Under the pieces are notes generated by a model. That model was given only the letters and a program-made list of their open reading frames with translations. It ran no database searches and was not told where the DNA came from. From Curtobacterium sp. VKM Ac-2922 (lineage in GTDB: Bacteria; Actinomycetota; Actinomycetes; Actinomycetales; Microbacteriaceae): a stretch of DNA of 64,000 nt. Within the stretch, counting starts at the first letter, position 1. Every line of letters starts with the position of its first letter. Made by a program: the position numbers and the translations under genes. This document shows, in pieces, positions 27,104 to 37,219 of the stretch. Where the stretch lies: assembly GCF_022815645.1 (NCBI RefSeq), contig NZ_JALGRO010000001.1, positions 124,001 to 188,000 of the forward strand. The letters run 5' to 3'.

Positions 27104-27205
27104 TGTCCCCAGTCCGGGGCGCACCTGCTCCGGGCCCTGTCCCCAGTCCGGGGTTGACCCACTCCGAACCCTGTCCCCAGTCCGGGGACGGCCCCGGAAC
27201 AACGG
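27104..27205. repeat. three tandem 34-bp units upstream of a GH16 gene
   Basis: The 16-mer TGTCCCCAGTCCGGGG occurs exactly at 27104, 27138 and 27172, always 34 bp apart; the first two units also share ACC-x(2)-CTCCG-x(2)-CCC in the remainder. Each core has CCCC/GGGG arms and could form a small stem. The array lies 70-170 bp upstream of the GH16 start. Confidence 0.8.
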
Positions 27206-27274
27206 GCTGCTCCGCACGTACTGTCCTGATCGTTCCGGCCGGTCAGGGTCGGACCAGGGTCAGGGGAGCACACG

Positions 27275-28873
27275 ATGGACATGCAGACGGATCCGGACGC
27301 GGTGCGGCCACGCACGGATGGACGCAGGGTCGTCGTCCGCGCCCACGCACGCCGACGCCTCGCCGTCGTCGTCACGGTGTCGGCGATCGTCGCCGCGGCG
27401 TTCAGCCCTGCGCCGGCGTTCGCCGCGAGCCCGACGACGACGGGCTCGCTCGACGGTGTCGTCGCCGGACCCGGGACCGTCACGGTCCGCGGGTGGGCGC
27501 TCGACCGCGCGAAGTCGAGCGCCTCGACCAGCGTCCGCGTCACCGTCGGGGGCGCCGTGGTCGGCACCGTCCCGGCCACGTCGGCCCGCGCCGACGTGAA
27601 CCGCGTCATGCGCGTCAGCGGCGCCCACGGGTACAGCGCGACCCTGGTCACCGCGAAGACCGGCTCGCAGTCGGTCTGCGTCACGGCGCTGAGCGTGACC
27701 CGCGGTAAGGACGTCGCGCTCGGGTGCCGGACCGTCGTCGTCGGGGACCCGTCCCCGACGGGTTCGTTCGACAGCGTCGCCGCGACTCCGGGCACGGTGG
27801 TGGTCCGCGGGTGGGCACTCGACCCGAACACCCCGGCCGGTGCGACCGACGTGGCCGTCACCGTCGGCGGCACCCGGATCGGGACCGTGCACACCGACGT
27901 CGTCCGAGGCGACGTGAACCGGGTCCGCGGCGTGACCGGTAGCCACGGCTTCGCCGCCTCGCTCGCGACGACGAAGACCGGCGTCCAGTCGGTGTGTGTC
28001 GTCGGAGTGAACGCCGGCCCCGGGACCGACAAGCAGATCGGGTGCCGGTCGGTGACCGTCCCGGCCGCACAAACGGCCACGTCCCCGTCGCCCGCCCCGT
28101 CGACCACGCCCGCCCCGTCGACCACGCCTGCTCCGTCCCTCCCGACGACTCCGGTCAGCACCGCGGGGTCGGACCAGCGGGACGGCGGGACCATGCCGGC
28201 GGCGGCGTCGGGATGGACGCGCATCTTCGGCGAGGACTTCACGACACCGGCCGCGCCCGGGGCCTTCACGACGACCTACGGCGACCGCTTCATCGCCTAC
28301 GACGGGTTCGGTGACACGAGCGGCGCCGGCATGTACCGACAGTCCGCGATGTCCGTCACCGACGGGGCGCTCGACATGCACATGTCCACCGACGCCACGG
28401 GACAGCCCACCGGCGCGGCGTTCATCCCGCTCGTCGACGGCCGGTGGGGCGGACAGACCAGCGGCCGGTACGACATCCGGCTCCGCGCCGACCCGGTCGC
28501 GGGCTACGGCCTCGCCGGACTGCTGTGGTCGGACACCAACACCTGGGACGACGGCGAGGTGGACTTCCCCGAGGGCGCCCTCGACGGCAGCGTCACGCTC
28601 GCGAACCACTGCCCCGGCGACCCGTCCGTCAACTGCCTGCACCGGGACATCGGGACGACGTTCTCCGCCTGGCACACCTACACGATCGTGTGGACGCCGA
28701 CGAAGCTGGACTTCTTGGTCGACGGCGTGAGCGTGAGCTCGACGACGCAGAACATCCCCACGAAGCCGCTGCACCTCGTGCTGCAGGCGGCGACGGCCAC
28801 CTCGCAGAAGCCGGCGAAGAACGCTTCCGGCGACGTGCAGGTCGCATGGGTGAGCATCTCCCGCGCCGCGTGA
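27275..28873 (+). CDS. secreted GH16 glycosidase with two N-terminal repeat domains
   Basis: 532 residues from ATG with AGGGGAG upstream. Signal peptide at about residues 24-50 ([20 protein letters not shown]). Two repeats of about 75-80 residues follow, each starting GS-x-D-x-V and containing VRGWALD and a Cys pair in CV-x(n)-GCR; such modules occur in actinobacterial envelope proteins. A Pro/Ser/Thr linker precedes the GH16 domain (about 315-530) with the catalytic E-x-D-x-x-E motif in DGEVDFPEG. Probably cleaves beta-1,3/1,4-glucans outside the cell. A related enzyme is at 63308. Confidence 0.87.
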   Translation: MDMQTDPDAVRPRTDGRRVVVRAHARRRLAVVVTVSAIVAAAFSPAPAFAASPTTTGSLDGVVAGPGTVTVRGWALDRAKSSASTSVRVTVGGAVVGTVPATSARADVNRVMRVSGAHGYSATLVTAKTGSQSVCVTALSVTRGKDVALGCRTVVVGDPSPTGSFDSVAATPGTVVVRGWALDPNTPAGATDVAVTVGGTRIGTVHTDVVRGDVNRVRGVTGSHGFAASLATTKTGVQSVCVVGVNAGPGTDKQIGCRSVTVPAAQTATSPSPAPSTTPAPSTTPAPSLPTTPVSTAGSDQRDGGTMPAAASGWTRIFGEDFTTPAAPGAFTTTYGDRFIAYDGFGDTSGAGMYRQSAMSVTDGALDMHMSTDATGQPTGAAFIPLVDGRWGGQTSGRYDIRLRADPVAGYGLAGLLWSDTNTWDDGEVDFPEGALDGSVTLANHCPGDPSVNCLHRDIGTTFSAWHTYTIVWTPTKLDFLVDGVSVSSTTQNIPTKPLHLVLQAATATSQKPAKNASGDVQVAWVSISRAA

Positions 28874-28932
28874 CGGACCGTCGGCGCGTGGAAGACGGGG
28901 GTCGCGTCGACGTGACCGGCGTGACCGGACCG

Positions 28933-28949
28933 CACCGGGCCTCCCGTCC
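28933..28949. repeat. single arm of the repeated terminator palindrome
   Basis: CACCGGGCCTCCCGTCC is the right arm of the palindromic terminator family without its left partner. It lies between the GH16 stop and the prfB promoter and looks like a remnant of a broken copy. Confidence 0.5.
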
Positions 28950-28988
28950 GGTCCGCGCGACCAGCGCACGCCGGTAGGATCGGGGACC

Positions 28989-30098
28989 ATGGTCGAACTG
29001 GACTTCACCGAACAGATCTCCGCTCTCCGCGAGACCTTCGGCAACATCCGCTCGGTGGTCGACGTCGACCGCCTGCAGCGTGAGATCGCCGAACTCAGCG
29101 AGCAGGCCGGGGCCCAGGACCTCTGGGACGACGTCGACCACGCGCAGCAGGTGACGAGCGCACTGTCCCACCGGCAGGCCGAGCTCAAGAAGATCACCGA
29201 CACGCAGGCGCGCATCGACGACCTCGAGGTGCTGGTCGAGATGGCGAACGAAGCCGAGGACCAGGAGTCCGCCGACGAGGCCGCAGCCGAGCTCAAGGCG
29301 ATCACGAAGACCATGGGCGAGCTCGAGGTCCAGACGCTGCTGGACGGCGAGTACGACGACCGTCCGGCCGTCATCACCATCCGTGCCGGGGCCGGCGGGG
29401 TCGACGCCGCGGACTTCGCCGAGATGCTCATGCGCATGTACCTGCGGTACGCCGAGCAGCACGGCTTCAAGTCGACCGTGATGGAGACGTCGTACGCCGA
29501 AGAAGCGGGCATCAAGTCCGCCACGTTCGAGGTCGACGCACCGCACGCGTTCGGCACCCTGTCGATCGAGGCCGGCACGCACCGCCTGGTCCGCATGTCG
29601 CCGTTCGGCGCCGCGGGCAAGCGTCAGACGTCCTTCGCCGCGGTCGAGGTCATCCCGCTCATGCCGGAGACCGCCGTCATCGACATCCCCGAGAACGACA
29701 TCCGGGTCGACGTGTTCCGCTCGTCCGGTCCCGGTGGGCAGTCGGTCAACACGACGGACTCCGCGGTCCGCCTGACCCACATCCCGACCGGCACCGTCGT
29801 CTCGATGCAGAACGAGAAGTCCCAGATCCAGAACCGTGCGGCCGCCATGCGCGTGCTGCAGTCGCGTCTGCTCCTGCTGAAGAAGGAAGAGGAGAACGCG
29901 AAGAAGAAGGAGCTCGCCGGCAACATCACGGCGAGCTGGGGCGACCAGATCCGCTCCTACGTGCTGGCGCCGTACCAGATGGTCAAGGACCTGCGGAGCG
30001 AGCACGAGGTGAACAACCCCTCAGCCGTGTTCGACGGCGATCTCGACGGGTTCATCAACGCCGGCATCCGCTGGCGGAAGCAGCGGGACGAGTCCTGA
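28989..30098 (+). CDS. prfB: peptide chain release factor 2
   Basis: Terminates translation at UGA and UAA. 369 residues. The stop-codon-reading tripeptide SPF appears in [16 protein letters not shown] (about residues 201-216) and the hydrolytic GGQ in [20 protein letters not shown] (about 243-262). The gene is one continuous frame, without the programmed +1 frameshift known from many bacteria. TAGGAT at 28975-28980 lies 8 nt before the ATG, so the mRNA is probably leaderless. Followed by ftsE, a common actinobacterial order (prfB-ftsE-ftsX-smpB). Confidence 0.97.
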   Translation: MVELDFTEQISALRETFGNIRSVVDVDRLQREIAELSEQAGAQDLWDDVDHAQQVTSALSHRQAELKKITDTQARIDDLEVLVEMANEAEDQESADEAAAELKAITKTMGELEVQTLLDGEYDDRPAVITIRAGAGGVDAADFAEMLMRMYLRYAEQHGFKSTVMETSYAEEAGIKSATFEVDAPHAFGTLSIEAGTHRLVRMSPFGAAGKRQTSFAAVEVIPLMPETAVIDIPENDIRVDVFRSSGPGGQSVNTTDSAVRLTHIPTGTVVSMQNEKSQIQNRAAAMRVLQSRLLLLKKEEENAKKKELAGNITASWGDQIRSYVLAPYQMVKDLRSEHEVNNPSAVFDGDLDGFINAGIRWRKQRDES

Positions 30099-30134
30099 GG
30101 GCATCGCGGGGCGTTCGTGAGCCGCGCGCCTCAC

Positions 30135-30162
30135 TTGCTTTCCGAGCGGGGCGACCTACCCT
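30135..30162 (+). promoter_or_regulatory. promoter of ftsEX
   Basis: TTGCTT (30135-30140) and TACCCT (30157-30162) with a 16-bp spacer; the ATG at 30172 follows 9 nt after the -10. Suggests a leaderless ftsE transcript independent of prfB. Confidence 0.55.
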
Positions 30163-30171
30163 GATCCGGTC

Positions 30172-30926
<755 letters not shown>

Positions 30927-30930
<4 letters not shown>

Positions 30931-31841
30931 GGCTCGGGCTCGTCATGTCCGAGGTCGGTTCCGGCCTGCGGCGCAACGCCTCGATGGTGGTCTCCGTCGT
31001 CCTGGTGACCTTCATCTCGCTGACCTTCGTCGGCACCGCGATCCTGCTGCAGATGCAGATCAACCAGATGAAGGGGTACTGGTACGACCGGGCGCAGGTC
31101 GCCGTCTACCTGTGCACCGACACCGACACCACCGGCAACTGCACCGGCGCGAAGGCCACCGACGACCAGCGCCAGCAGGTCGAGGAGCAGCTCAAGGGCT
31201 CGACGCTGTCGCCGTACATCGAGAAGTACTACTTCGAGAACCAGCAGGACGCGTACACACGGTTCAAGCAGCAGTTCAAGGACTCGCCCGCGACCGAGTT
31301 CGTCAAGCCCGAGTACCTCAACGAGACCTACTGGGTGAACCTGAAGAACCCGTCGCAGGCTGACGTGCTGCAGGAGAGCCTGTCGAAGGTGGCCGGCGTG
31401 CAGAGCGTCGTCGACCAACGCGGCTACCTGCAACCGATCTTCAACCTGTTGAACGCGTCCTCGTACACCGCGATCGGCATCGCCGCCCTGATGCTGGTGG
31501 CCGCCGTCCTGCTGATCGCCACCACGATCCGGTTGTCGGCGTTCTCGCGACGCCGAGAACTCGGGATCATGCGCTTGGTGGGCGCGTCCAACCGGTTCAT
31601 CCAGACACCGTTCGTGCTCGAGGGCGTGATCGCCGCCGCCATCGGGGCGGTCCTGGCCGGGGGCGCGATCACCGCGGTGGTCTGGTTCTTCGTCCGGAAC
31701 TACCTGACCAAGCGGTTCTCCGGCACGGCGTTCATCGGCATGAGCGATGCGGCCGTGGTGGTGCCGGCGGTGATCGTCATCGGCGTGGTGCTCGCGGGCA
31801 TCTCCGCCTCGATCGCGATCCGCCGTTACCTCAAGGTGTAG
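30927..31841 (+). CDS. ftsX: cell division membrane protein FtsX
   Basis: Membrane partner of FtsE. 304 residues with the FtsX layout: one N-terminal membrane segment (about 20-42), an extracellular domain of about 125 residues with Cys in [12 protein letters not shown] that could form a disulfide, then three C-terminal segments beginning near [19 protein letters not shown] and a conserved loop [15 protein letters not shown]. The start overlaps ftsE (ATGA). No NlpC/P60 or M23 hydrolase gene follows; smpB comes 246 bp later. Confidence 0.96.
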
Positions 31842-31881
31842 CGGCGCTCGCGCGCCCGGCCGTCCCGCGGCGTCGGCTGCC

Positions 31882-31953
31882 GCCGAGTCTCGGCTGGGCG
31901 GACATCCTGCGTCGCGAACCGGGCGCGATGTGCCCGCGGGGCCGAGTCTCGGC
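31882..31953. repeat. paired near-palindromes between ftsX and smpB
   Basis: GCCGAGTCTCGGC occurs at 31882-31894 and 31941-31953. Each copy is self-complementary except at its centre, so each can form a hairpin and the two can also pair with each other. Possibly terminators for ftsX; the rest of the gap is GC-rich and unremarkable until TACTCT (32039-32044) before smpB. Confidence 0.5.
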
Positions 31954-32087
31954 GGCGCGCCTCGGGTGGCCAGGCCCGCGGACGGGCGCCCGCCGCGCCC
32001 GCCGCGCCGGGAAGGTGCGGCGCGCGTCCGCCGTTGTGTACTCTGGGGGGCTGCCCACCGGTAGCGACCCAGCGGAAGGAGACGCGC

Positions 32088-32564
32088 ATGGCGAAGGAAC
32101 GCGGCGAGAAGACCGTGGCCACGAACCGTCGTGCCCGTCACGACTACCTGATCGAGGACACGTACGAGGCCGGCATGGTCCTGTCCGGCACCGAGGTCAA
32201 GTCCCTGCGTGAAGGCCGCGCGTCACTCGTGGACGGGTACGCGTTCGTCGACGGCGGCGAAGCCTGGCTCGACGCGGTGCACATCCCCGAGTACACCGAG
32301 GGGACCTGGAACAACCACGCACCGCGACGCAAGCGGAAGCTCCTGCTGCACAAGCAGGAGATCGTGAAGATCTCGCACAAGACGGCGCAGGGCGGCTACA
32401 CGCTCGTGCCGATGAAGATCTACTTCCACGACGGCCGCGCCAAGGTCGAGATCGCGGTCGCGAAGGGCAAGCGCGAGTTCGACAAGCGCCAGGCCCTGCG
32501 CGAGAAGACCGACAAGCGCGAGGCCGAACGCGCCATGCGCTCACGCAACCGTCTGGGCGACTAG
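32088..32564 (+). CDS. smpB: SsrA-binding protein
   Basis: Binds tmRNA and delivers it to stalled ribosomes. 158 residues from the ATG at 32088, preceded by GGAAGGAG. Family landmarks: [40 protein letters not shown] and the basic tail [20 protein letters not shown] that tracks the mRNA channel. tmRNA itself begins 100 bp downstream, so both parts of trans-translation are adjacent. Confidence 0.97.
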   Translation: MAKERGEKTVATNRRARHDYLIEDTYEAGMVLSGTEVKSLREGRASLVDGYAFVDGGEAWLDAVHIPEYTEGTWNNHAPRRKRKLLLHKQEIVKISHKTAQGGYTLVPMKIYFHDGRAKVEIAVAKGKREFDKRQALREKTDKREAERAMRSRNRLGD

Positions 32565-32589
32565 GCTGGCGGTGTCGACCGTTCGTCGG

Positions 32590-32595
32590 TAGACT
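32590..32595 (+). promoter_or_regulatory. -10 box for ssrA
   Basis: TAGACT lies about 70 nt upstream of the mature tmRNA 5' end, consistent with a precursor trimmed by RNase P. A small GCCTG/CAGGC stem is in the putative leader. No convincing -35 hexamer is seen. Confidence 0.4.
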
Positions 32596-32665
32596 GAACA
32601 GCTGCCTGTGCAAGCAGGCGTTGGTAACTCCACAGTGTGACAGCGGCTCGCTGCTCGGCCAGTAC

Positions 32666-33043
32666 GGGGATGATCGGTTTCGACATTGCCTGTGTGCCGA
32701 CGGGAAGCGGGCCGAGGACCCACGGTCATCTCGTCAACGATCCGTGGAAAACAACAAGTGCCAATTCCAAGCGCACTGACTTCGCTCTCGCTGCGTAAGC
32801 AGCCCAGCACATGAAGTCCGTCGGCCAGGTGATCGTCTCCTAACCTGAGTTCCGGCGTCATCCAGGGGGCTTGCTGCACGGTTGCGCCTCAGGGCCGTGC
32901 GGGACTTGCACTGAGACTGGGCCCGTCGTCCTAGAAGCCGGTAGCAAAGGACGGGGCCGAGCAGAACGAATCATCCGGATACGCCCGTAGAAGACGTCGA
33001 ATTGCAGCGATGGACGGGGGTTCGATTCCCCCCATCTCCACCA
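32666..33043 (+). ncRNA. ssrA: transfer-messenger RNA (tmRNA)
   Basis: About 378 nt. The 5' end GGGGATGATCGGTTTCGACATTG and the 3' end GGGGGTTCGATTCCCCCCATCTCCACCA segment (T-arm then acceptor and CCA, 33016-33043) form the tRNA-like half; GGGGAUG pairs with CAUCUCC with one G-U. The tag reading frame runs from the GCC resume codon at 32760 to TAA at 32796-32798 and encodes ANSKRTDFALAA, a Micrococcales-type degradation tag ending ALAA. One-piece, non-permuted form. Confidence 0.97.
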
Positions 33044-33082
33044 ATGCCGACGCAGCCGCTGTCACATCGTGCGTGCCATGAG

Positions 33083-33133
33083 CGCCCCGACATCGTTCCC
33101 GGACCCTGCGTCCTGGACGTAGCCGGGGCGTTT
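33083..33133 (+). terminator. probable ssrA terminator
   Basis: CGCCCCG (33083-33089) pairs with CGGGGCG (33124-33130), followed by TTT; an inner GGAC/GTCC stem sits in the loop. It begins 40 nt after the tmRNA 3' end. Confidence 0.55.
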
Positions 33134-33218
33134 GCTGTTGCCGGCAGCTCTGGGCGCTACGCTCCGGGAAGGGTGCAGCGGACGCTCGTGCCCGAACCCG
33201 TGAGTGGAAGGTGTCGAC

Positions 33219-34037
33219 GTGCAGGAGATCGCGATCCGAGTCCGGCTGCGAGAGCAGGAACGAGTCGGCCTGGCCGAGTACGAGCGCATCGTCGGCTCTG
33301 TCGCCACGGTGGCAGCCGTCGTCGCCTGGCTGCCGACGCCCGACGCGCGGCTGGTGATCCGCGGACGCAGTGCCGAGCCCGTGCGGCTCGAGACGGTGTC
33401 GTACGGGTCGACGTTCGAGATGCTCGTCGTGCTCGACCAGCGGAGCGCCGCGGTCGAGCGTGCCGCAGCGACGGTCGCCGCCCTGATCGAGTCGGTGCGC
33501 CACGAGCACGTCGAGGACGACGTCGCCGGGGTCGCGGGTGAACTGGATCGCCTGGACCGGTCGGCACCGCGTGGACGGTCGGTGGCCGAGCGCTCGCTGC
33601 GCACCTTCCTGGAGGGCGCTCGCGCCGACGTCCTGGCACGCAGGAGCACGACGCGGCTGCGTGCCGCACAGGCGCTGGTGCGACTGGCCGAGGACGCCGC
33701 CGAGCTCACCGTCGAGCGGGTCGAGGACGCGTTGGCGTCGGAGCTCACCGAGCAGCCGGTGGACGTGCTGCAGGACACCGGGTCAGCGGTGGTGGTCGAA
33801 CCCGTGGACGGCATCGTGGACGACGCACCTGCGGCTCCCGCCGCCGCAGAGCCGAAGCCGAAGAAGCAGTCCGACAAGGGCGACCCGAAGAAGTCGAAGA
33901 AGTCGAAGAAGTCCGACAAGGACAAGAAGCAGGACAAGGACAAGGACAAGAAGGTCAAGGGCAAGGACGACAGGAAGGCCAAGGGCAAGAAGAAGGCCAA
34001 GGGCGACGACGACAAGAAGTCCAAGAAGAAGCAGTAG
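33219..34037 (+). CDS. hypothetical protein with lysine-rich tail
   Basis: 272 residues from the GTG at 33219, chosen because GGAAGG lies 7 nt upstream (an in-frame GTG at 33204 has less support). The first 200 residues are a soluble alpha/beta-like domain with VQEIAIRVRLREQERVGLAE and later helical segments; I do not recognise it. The last 70 residues are almost only Lys, Asp, Ser and Gly (KSKKSKKSDKDKK and similar), like basic tails of actinobacterial nucleic-acid-associated proteins. It stands alone after ssrA with TACGCT at 33158-33163. A nucleoid or RNA role is only a compositional guess. Confidence 0.7.
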   Translation: MQEIAIRVRLREQERVGLAEYERIVGSVATVAAVVAWLPTPDARLVIRGRSAEPVRLETVSYGSTFEMLVVLDQRSAAVERAAATVAALIESVRHEHVEDDVAGVAGELDRLDRSAPRGRSVAERSLRTFLEGARADVLARRSTTRLRAAQALVRLAEDAAELTVERVEDALASELTEQPVDVLQDTGSAVVVEPVDGIVDDAPAAPAAAEPKPKKQSDKGDPKKSKKSKKSDKDKKQDKDKDKKVKGKDDRKAKGKKKAKGDDDKKSKKKQ

Positions 34038-34112
34038 CCTGAAGGCTTATACAGGGCAATTGTTTCGGACTGGTTAACAAATCGTCCGAGTCCGCCCCAC
34101 AGTGCCAGAGTC

Positions 34113-34148
34113 GATGACCACGGCCCCTGCCGAGGGGTCGTGGTCATC
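34113..34148 (+). promoter_or_regulatory. long hairpin in the leader of the permease gene
   Basis: A 16-bp stem (GATGACCACGGCCCCT with AGGGGTCGTGGTCATC, one G-U pair) around GCCG. It ends 6 nt before the AGGAG ribosome-binding site. Upstream, 34040-34085 is the most A/T-rich patch of this region, with TTGTT/AACAA inverted arms and GTTAAC, and probably holds the promoter. The hairpin may be an operator, an attenuator or a translation-control element. Confidence 0.6.
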
Positions 34149-34163
34149 TCGACAGGAGCAACT

Positions 34164-35831
34164 GTGGCAACCACGACTACACAGGCGCTGCCCGATTCCG
34201 GGCTCAAGCGCAACGTCGGCTTCATCGGCCTCATCTGGGCCTCGACCGGATCGATCATCGGTTCCGGGTGGCTCTTCGGTTCGCAGGAAGCCCTCAAGAC
34301 GGCCGGGCCCGCGGCGATCATCTCGTGGGTGATCGGCGGCATCGCCGTCCTCGTCCTGGCACTCGTGCACGCCGAGCTCGGCGGCATGTTCCCGATCGCC
34401 GGTGGCACCGCCCGCTTCCCGCACATCGCGTTCGGCGGCATCGCGGGCGCCTCGTTCGGCTGGTTCTCGTGGCTGCAGTCGGTCACGGTCGCGCCGATCG
34501 AGGTCGAGGCGATGATCAAGTACGCCCAGCACTGGCAGTTCGCGCACCCGTGGCTGCACACGACGACCGTCGACGGGGAGACCCAGCAGCTGCTGACCGG
34601 CAGCGGCATCGCCGTCGCGGTCCTGCTGATGGCCGTCGTCACCGCGATCAACCTGCTGAGCGTGAAGATCCTGGCGAACACGAACTCCGCGGCGACCTGG
34701 TGGAAGGTCTTCATCCCCCTGCTCGTCATCCTCGTGCTGGCCTTCAGCGGCTTCCACGGCAGCAACTTCACGGCGGCGAACGGCTTCATGCCCGAGGGCG
34801 CGAAGGGCATCCTGGCGGCAGTGTCGACGTCGGGCATCATCTTCGCGTTCCTCGGGTTCGAGCAGGCGGACCAGCTGGCCGGCGAGGCGAAGAACCCCAA
34901 GCGCGACATCCCGCGCGCGGTCATCGGTTCCGTGCTGATCGGCCTGGTCATCTACCTGCTGCTGCAGATCGTGTTCCTCGGCGCGCTGCAGTCCGGCGCG
35001 ATCCAGGGCTCGTGGGCGACGGCGGACTTCACCAAGTACAGCGGCCCGTTCGCGGACATCGCGATGGCGGCGGGCATCACCTGGCTGGCGGTCATCATCT
35101 TCATCGACGCGATCATCTCGCCGGCCGGCACCGGCCTGATCTACGTCACGGCGACGACGCGCATCTCGTACGGCCTGAGCCGGAACGGGTACTTCCCGAA
35201 GGCGTTCGAGTGGACGACCAAGGCGGGCGTGCCGTGGGTCGGGCTGATCACGGCGTTCGTCGTCGGCTGCGCCTGCTTCGCACCGTTCCCGTCGTGGCAG
35301 GGCCTGGTCAGCCTGATCACGAGTGCCTCGGTGCTGATGTACGCGGGAGCACCGCTGGCGCTCGGTGCGTTCCGCAAGCGCATCCCCGAGGTCGAGCGCC
35401 CGTACCGGATGCCGATCGCTTCCGTGCTGTCGCCGATCGCCTTCGTCATCGCCAACCTGATCATCCTGTGGACTGGGTGGGACACCGACTGGAAGCTCGG
35501 CATCGCGATCCTGCTCGGCGCGGTCGTCATCATCCTGAACAACGTGTTCCGTGGCGCGTCGAGCGTCACACCGCGCTGGGACTGGAAGGCGGCGCAGTGG
35601 CTGCTGCCCTACCTGATCGGCATGGGGCTCATCGTGTTCCTGAGCGACTTCGGGCCGCTGACCAACCCGGTGTTCCCGCTGTGGATCGACATCGTCGTGG
35701 TCGCCGTGTTCTCGCTGGTGATCTACTACTGGGCGATCAACTCGGCGTCGCCGCGTGAGGAGATCCTGCGCACCGCCGCGGACGTCCGCGACGTCGAGGA
35801 GTCCAGCGTGGTCGAGCCGGTCCGTCACTGA
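34164..35831 (+). CDS. APC-family amino-acid permease
   Basis: 555 residues from the GTG at 34164, selected by AGGAG 5 nt upstream. About 13-14 membrane segments. APC hallmarks: LKRNVGFIGLIWASTGSIIG at the start of helix 1 with the unwound GSIIGSGWL substrate loop, EAKNPKRDIPRAV in the helix 6-7 loop and FRKRIPEVERPYRMP before the late helices. Likely proton-coupled uptake of an amino acid or polyamine; substrate unknown. Monocistronic, with a leader hairpin and a palindromic terminator. Confidence 0.9.
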   Translation: MATTTTQALPDSGLKRNVGFIGLIWASTGSIIGSGWLFGSQEALKTAGPAAIISWVIGGIAVLVLALVHAELGGMFPIAGGTARFPHIAFGGIAGASFGWFSWLQSVTVAPIEVEAMIKYAQHWQFAHPWLHTTTVDGETQQLLTGSGIAVAVLLMAVVTAINLLSVKILANTNSAATWWKVFIPLLVILVLAFSGFHGSNFTAANGFMPEGAKGILAAVSTSGIIFAFLGFEQADQLAGEAKNPKRDIPRAVIGSVLIGLVIYLLLQIVFLGALQSGAIQGSWATADFTKYSGPFADIAMAAGITWLAVIIFIDAIISPAGTGLIYVTATTRISYGLSRNGYFPKAFEWTTKAGVPWVGLITAFVVGCACFAPFPSWQGLVSLITSASVLMYAGAPLALGAFRKRIPEVERPYRMPIASVLSPIAFVIANLIILWTGWDTDWKLGIAILLGAVVIILNNVFRGASSVTPRWDWKAAQWLLPYLIGMGLIVFLSDFGPLTNPVFPLWIDIVVVAVFSLVIYYWAINSASPREEILRTAADVRDVEESSVVEPVRH

Positions 35832-35849
35832 CGCGACGCACCACCGAAC

Positions 35850-35891
35850 GGACGGGAGGCCCGGTGCCCGCTGGCCCCGGGCCTCCCGTCC
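35850..35891. terminator. palindromic terminator, repeat family copy 2
   Basis: Arms GGACGGGAGGCCCGGTGCC and GGCCCCGGGCCTCCCGTCC pair with a single mismatch around CGCT. It sits 18 nt after the permease stop and 18 bp before the convergent monooxygenase stop. Confidence 0.85.
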
Positions 35892-35909
35892 GGCGTCCCC
35901 GTCTGCGGG

Positions 35910-37217
35910 TCAGAAGTCGAACAGGTTGCCGCGGATCCCGCCGTCGCCGTACTCGCGGCGCAGCAGCCCGCGCTGCCGCAGCGCCGGCACCAGGTCGCCG
36001 AACATCCGGTAGACCGACGCCGGGTGCAGGTCGCCGGAGAAGATGATGCCGTCGTTGTCGGCATCCGCGCCGAGTTCCTCGATGAAGTCCGCGAACTCGC
36101 CGGCCGTGCCGACGAAGCCCTCGCGTGACGACACCCGACCCTTGCGGGCCTTGCGCGTCAGCAGTTCGCGCAGCGGTGCGTCGGGGGTGTCGCCGACGAG
36201 CCCGCGGATCGTGCCCGCGGACACGTGGTCCCCGAAGGTGCCGGACGGGATCGGTGTGTCGAGGTCGAGCGCCAGCAGGTCGGTCTCGGAGTCGCTCGAC
36301 CACGCGATCGCCGCCGTGCGCAGGTCGTCGTCGGAGGGGTGCCGGGACGCCTCGACGATCCGGGCGGCCTCGTCCGGTGACACGGCGATCTCGGGCTTCA
36401 GCACGAACAGGATGCGCAGGTCCGACGGTGCGCGCCCGGCGTCCGCGGCCGCTGCGAGCACCCGCGCGCGGTAGTCCGACACCGCGGACGCCGACAGCGG
36501 TGCCAGGGCGAGCTGCACGTCGGAGTGGGTCCCCGCGAACCCGAGACCCCTCCCAGAGCCGCCAGGAGAGACCACGACCGGGTCCGACTGCAGCGGCAGT
36601 GCGTTGAGCGGTCCGGCTGCGGTGAAGTACGCCCCCTCGTGCTGGAACCCGTCGAGCGCGTCTCCGTCGGCGAAGTGCCAGTCGTCGCGCGAGCCGACGT
36701 ACCCGGCATCGCCCCACGAGTGCCACAGGCGCCGCAGCAGCGTGATCCACTCCTCGGCGCGGTCGTACGCCTGGTCGTGGGGGAGCGGCGGCAGTCCCGC
36801 GTGCCGGGCGCTGCCCACGTCGGTGACGACGTTGATCCCCAGGCGCTCGGACGACAGGTGCGCCAGCGTGGCGAACTGTCGTGCGGCCAGGTACGGCGGG
36901 GTGATGCCGGCGTTCACCGTCGGGGCGATGCCGATGTGGCTGGTGGCGGCGAACAGGTACGGGGCGAGCAGCAGCGGGTCGTGCTTCGGCCCGCCGTACG
37001 CCTGCCGGATGCGCAGGTCGAGCGTCGACGGGTTGCCGAGCGAGATCGCGTCCTCGGCGATGACCAGGTCCATGCCGGCCTGCTCGAGCGCGCGGACGGA
37101 CTGCTGGTACAGGTCGGGCTTCGTCCAGTCGTGGCCCCAGTCCCAGTCGGACCGGCCCCACGCCTGCGGGCCGAACCCGCGCGAGAAGAAGTACCCGAAG
37201 TGCTGCAGGTCGGCCAT
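35910..37217 (-). CDS. FMN-dependent monooxygenase, NtaA/SnaA/DszA (DmoA) family
   Basis: Luciferase-like flavin monooxygenase using reduced FMN and oxygen. 435 residues. The family is shown by WGRSDWDWGHDWTKPDLYQQ near the start, IAEDAISLGNPSTLDLRIRQ, LLLAPYLFAATSHIGIAPT, RLGINVVTDVGSARHAGLP, DGFQHEGAYFTAAGPLNALP and PVVVSPGGSGRGLGFA. NtaA/DszA enzymes open N- or S-containing xenobiotics and sulfones. It starts 2 bp after the metY stop, so it is coupled to a sulfhydrylase; sulfur scavenging is the likely setting. The flavin reductase is not adjacent. Confidence 0.88.
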   Translation of the reverse strand: MADLQHFGYFFSRGFGPQAWGRSDWDWGHDWTKPDLYQQSVRALEQAGMDLVIAEDAISLGNPSTLDLRIRQAYGGPKHDPLLLAPYLFAATSHIGIAPTVNAGITPPYLAARQFATLAHLSSERLGINVVTDVGSARHAGLPPLPHDQAYDRAEEWITLLRRLWHSWGDAGYVGSRDDWHFADGDALDGFQHEGAYFTAAGPLNALPLQSDPVVVSPGGSGRGLGFAGTHSDVQLALAPLSASAVSDYRARVLAAAADAGRAPSDLRILFVLKPEIAVSPDEAARIVEASRHPSDDDLRTAAIAWSSDSETDLLALDLDTPIPSGTFGDHVSAGTIRGLVGDTPDAPLRELLTRKARKGRVSSREGFVGTAGEFADFIEELGADADNDGIIFSGDLHPASVYRMFGDLVPALRQRGLLRREYGDGGIRGNLFDF

Positions 37218-37219
37218 GC

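Noticed and set aside
28989..30098. Programmed +1 frameshift in prfB
   Set aside because: The gene is a single continuous frame with no early in-frame TGA.
32666..33043. Integrated element at the ssrA 3' end
   Set aside because: No duplicated ssrA 3' segment, integrase or phage gene occurs in the following 30 kb.
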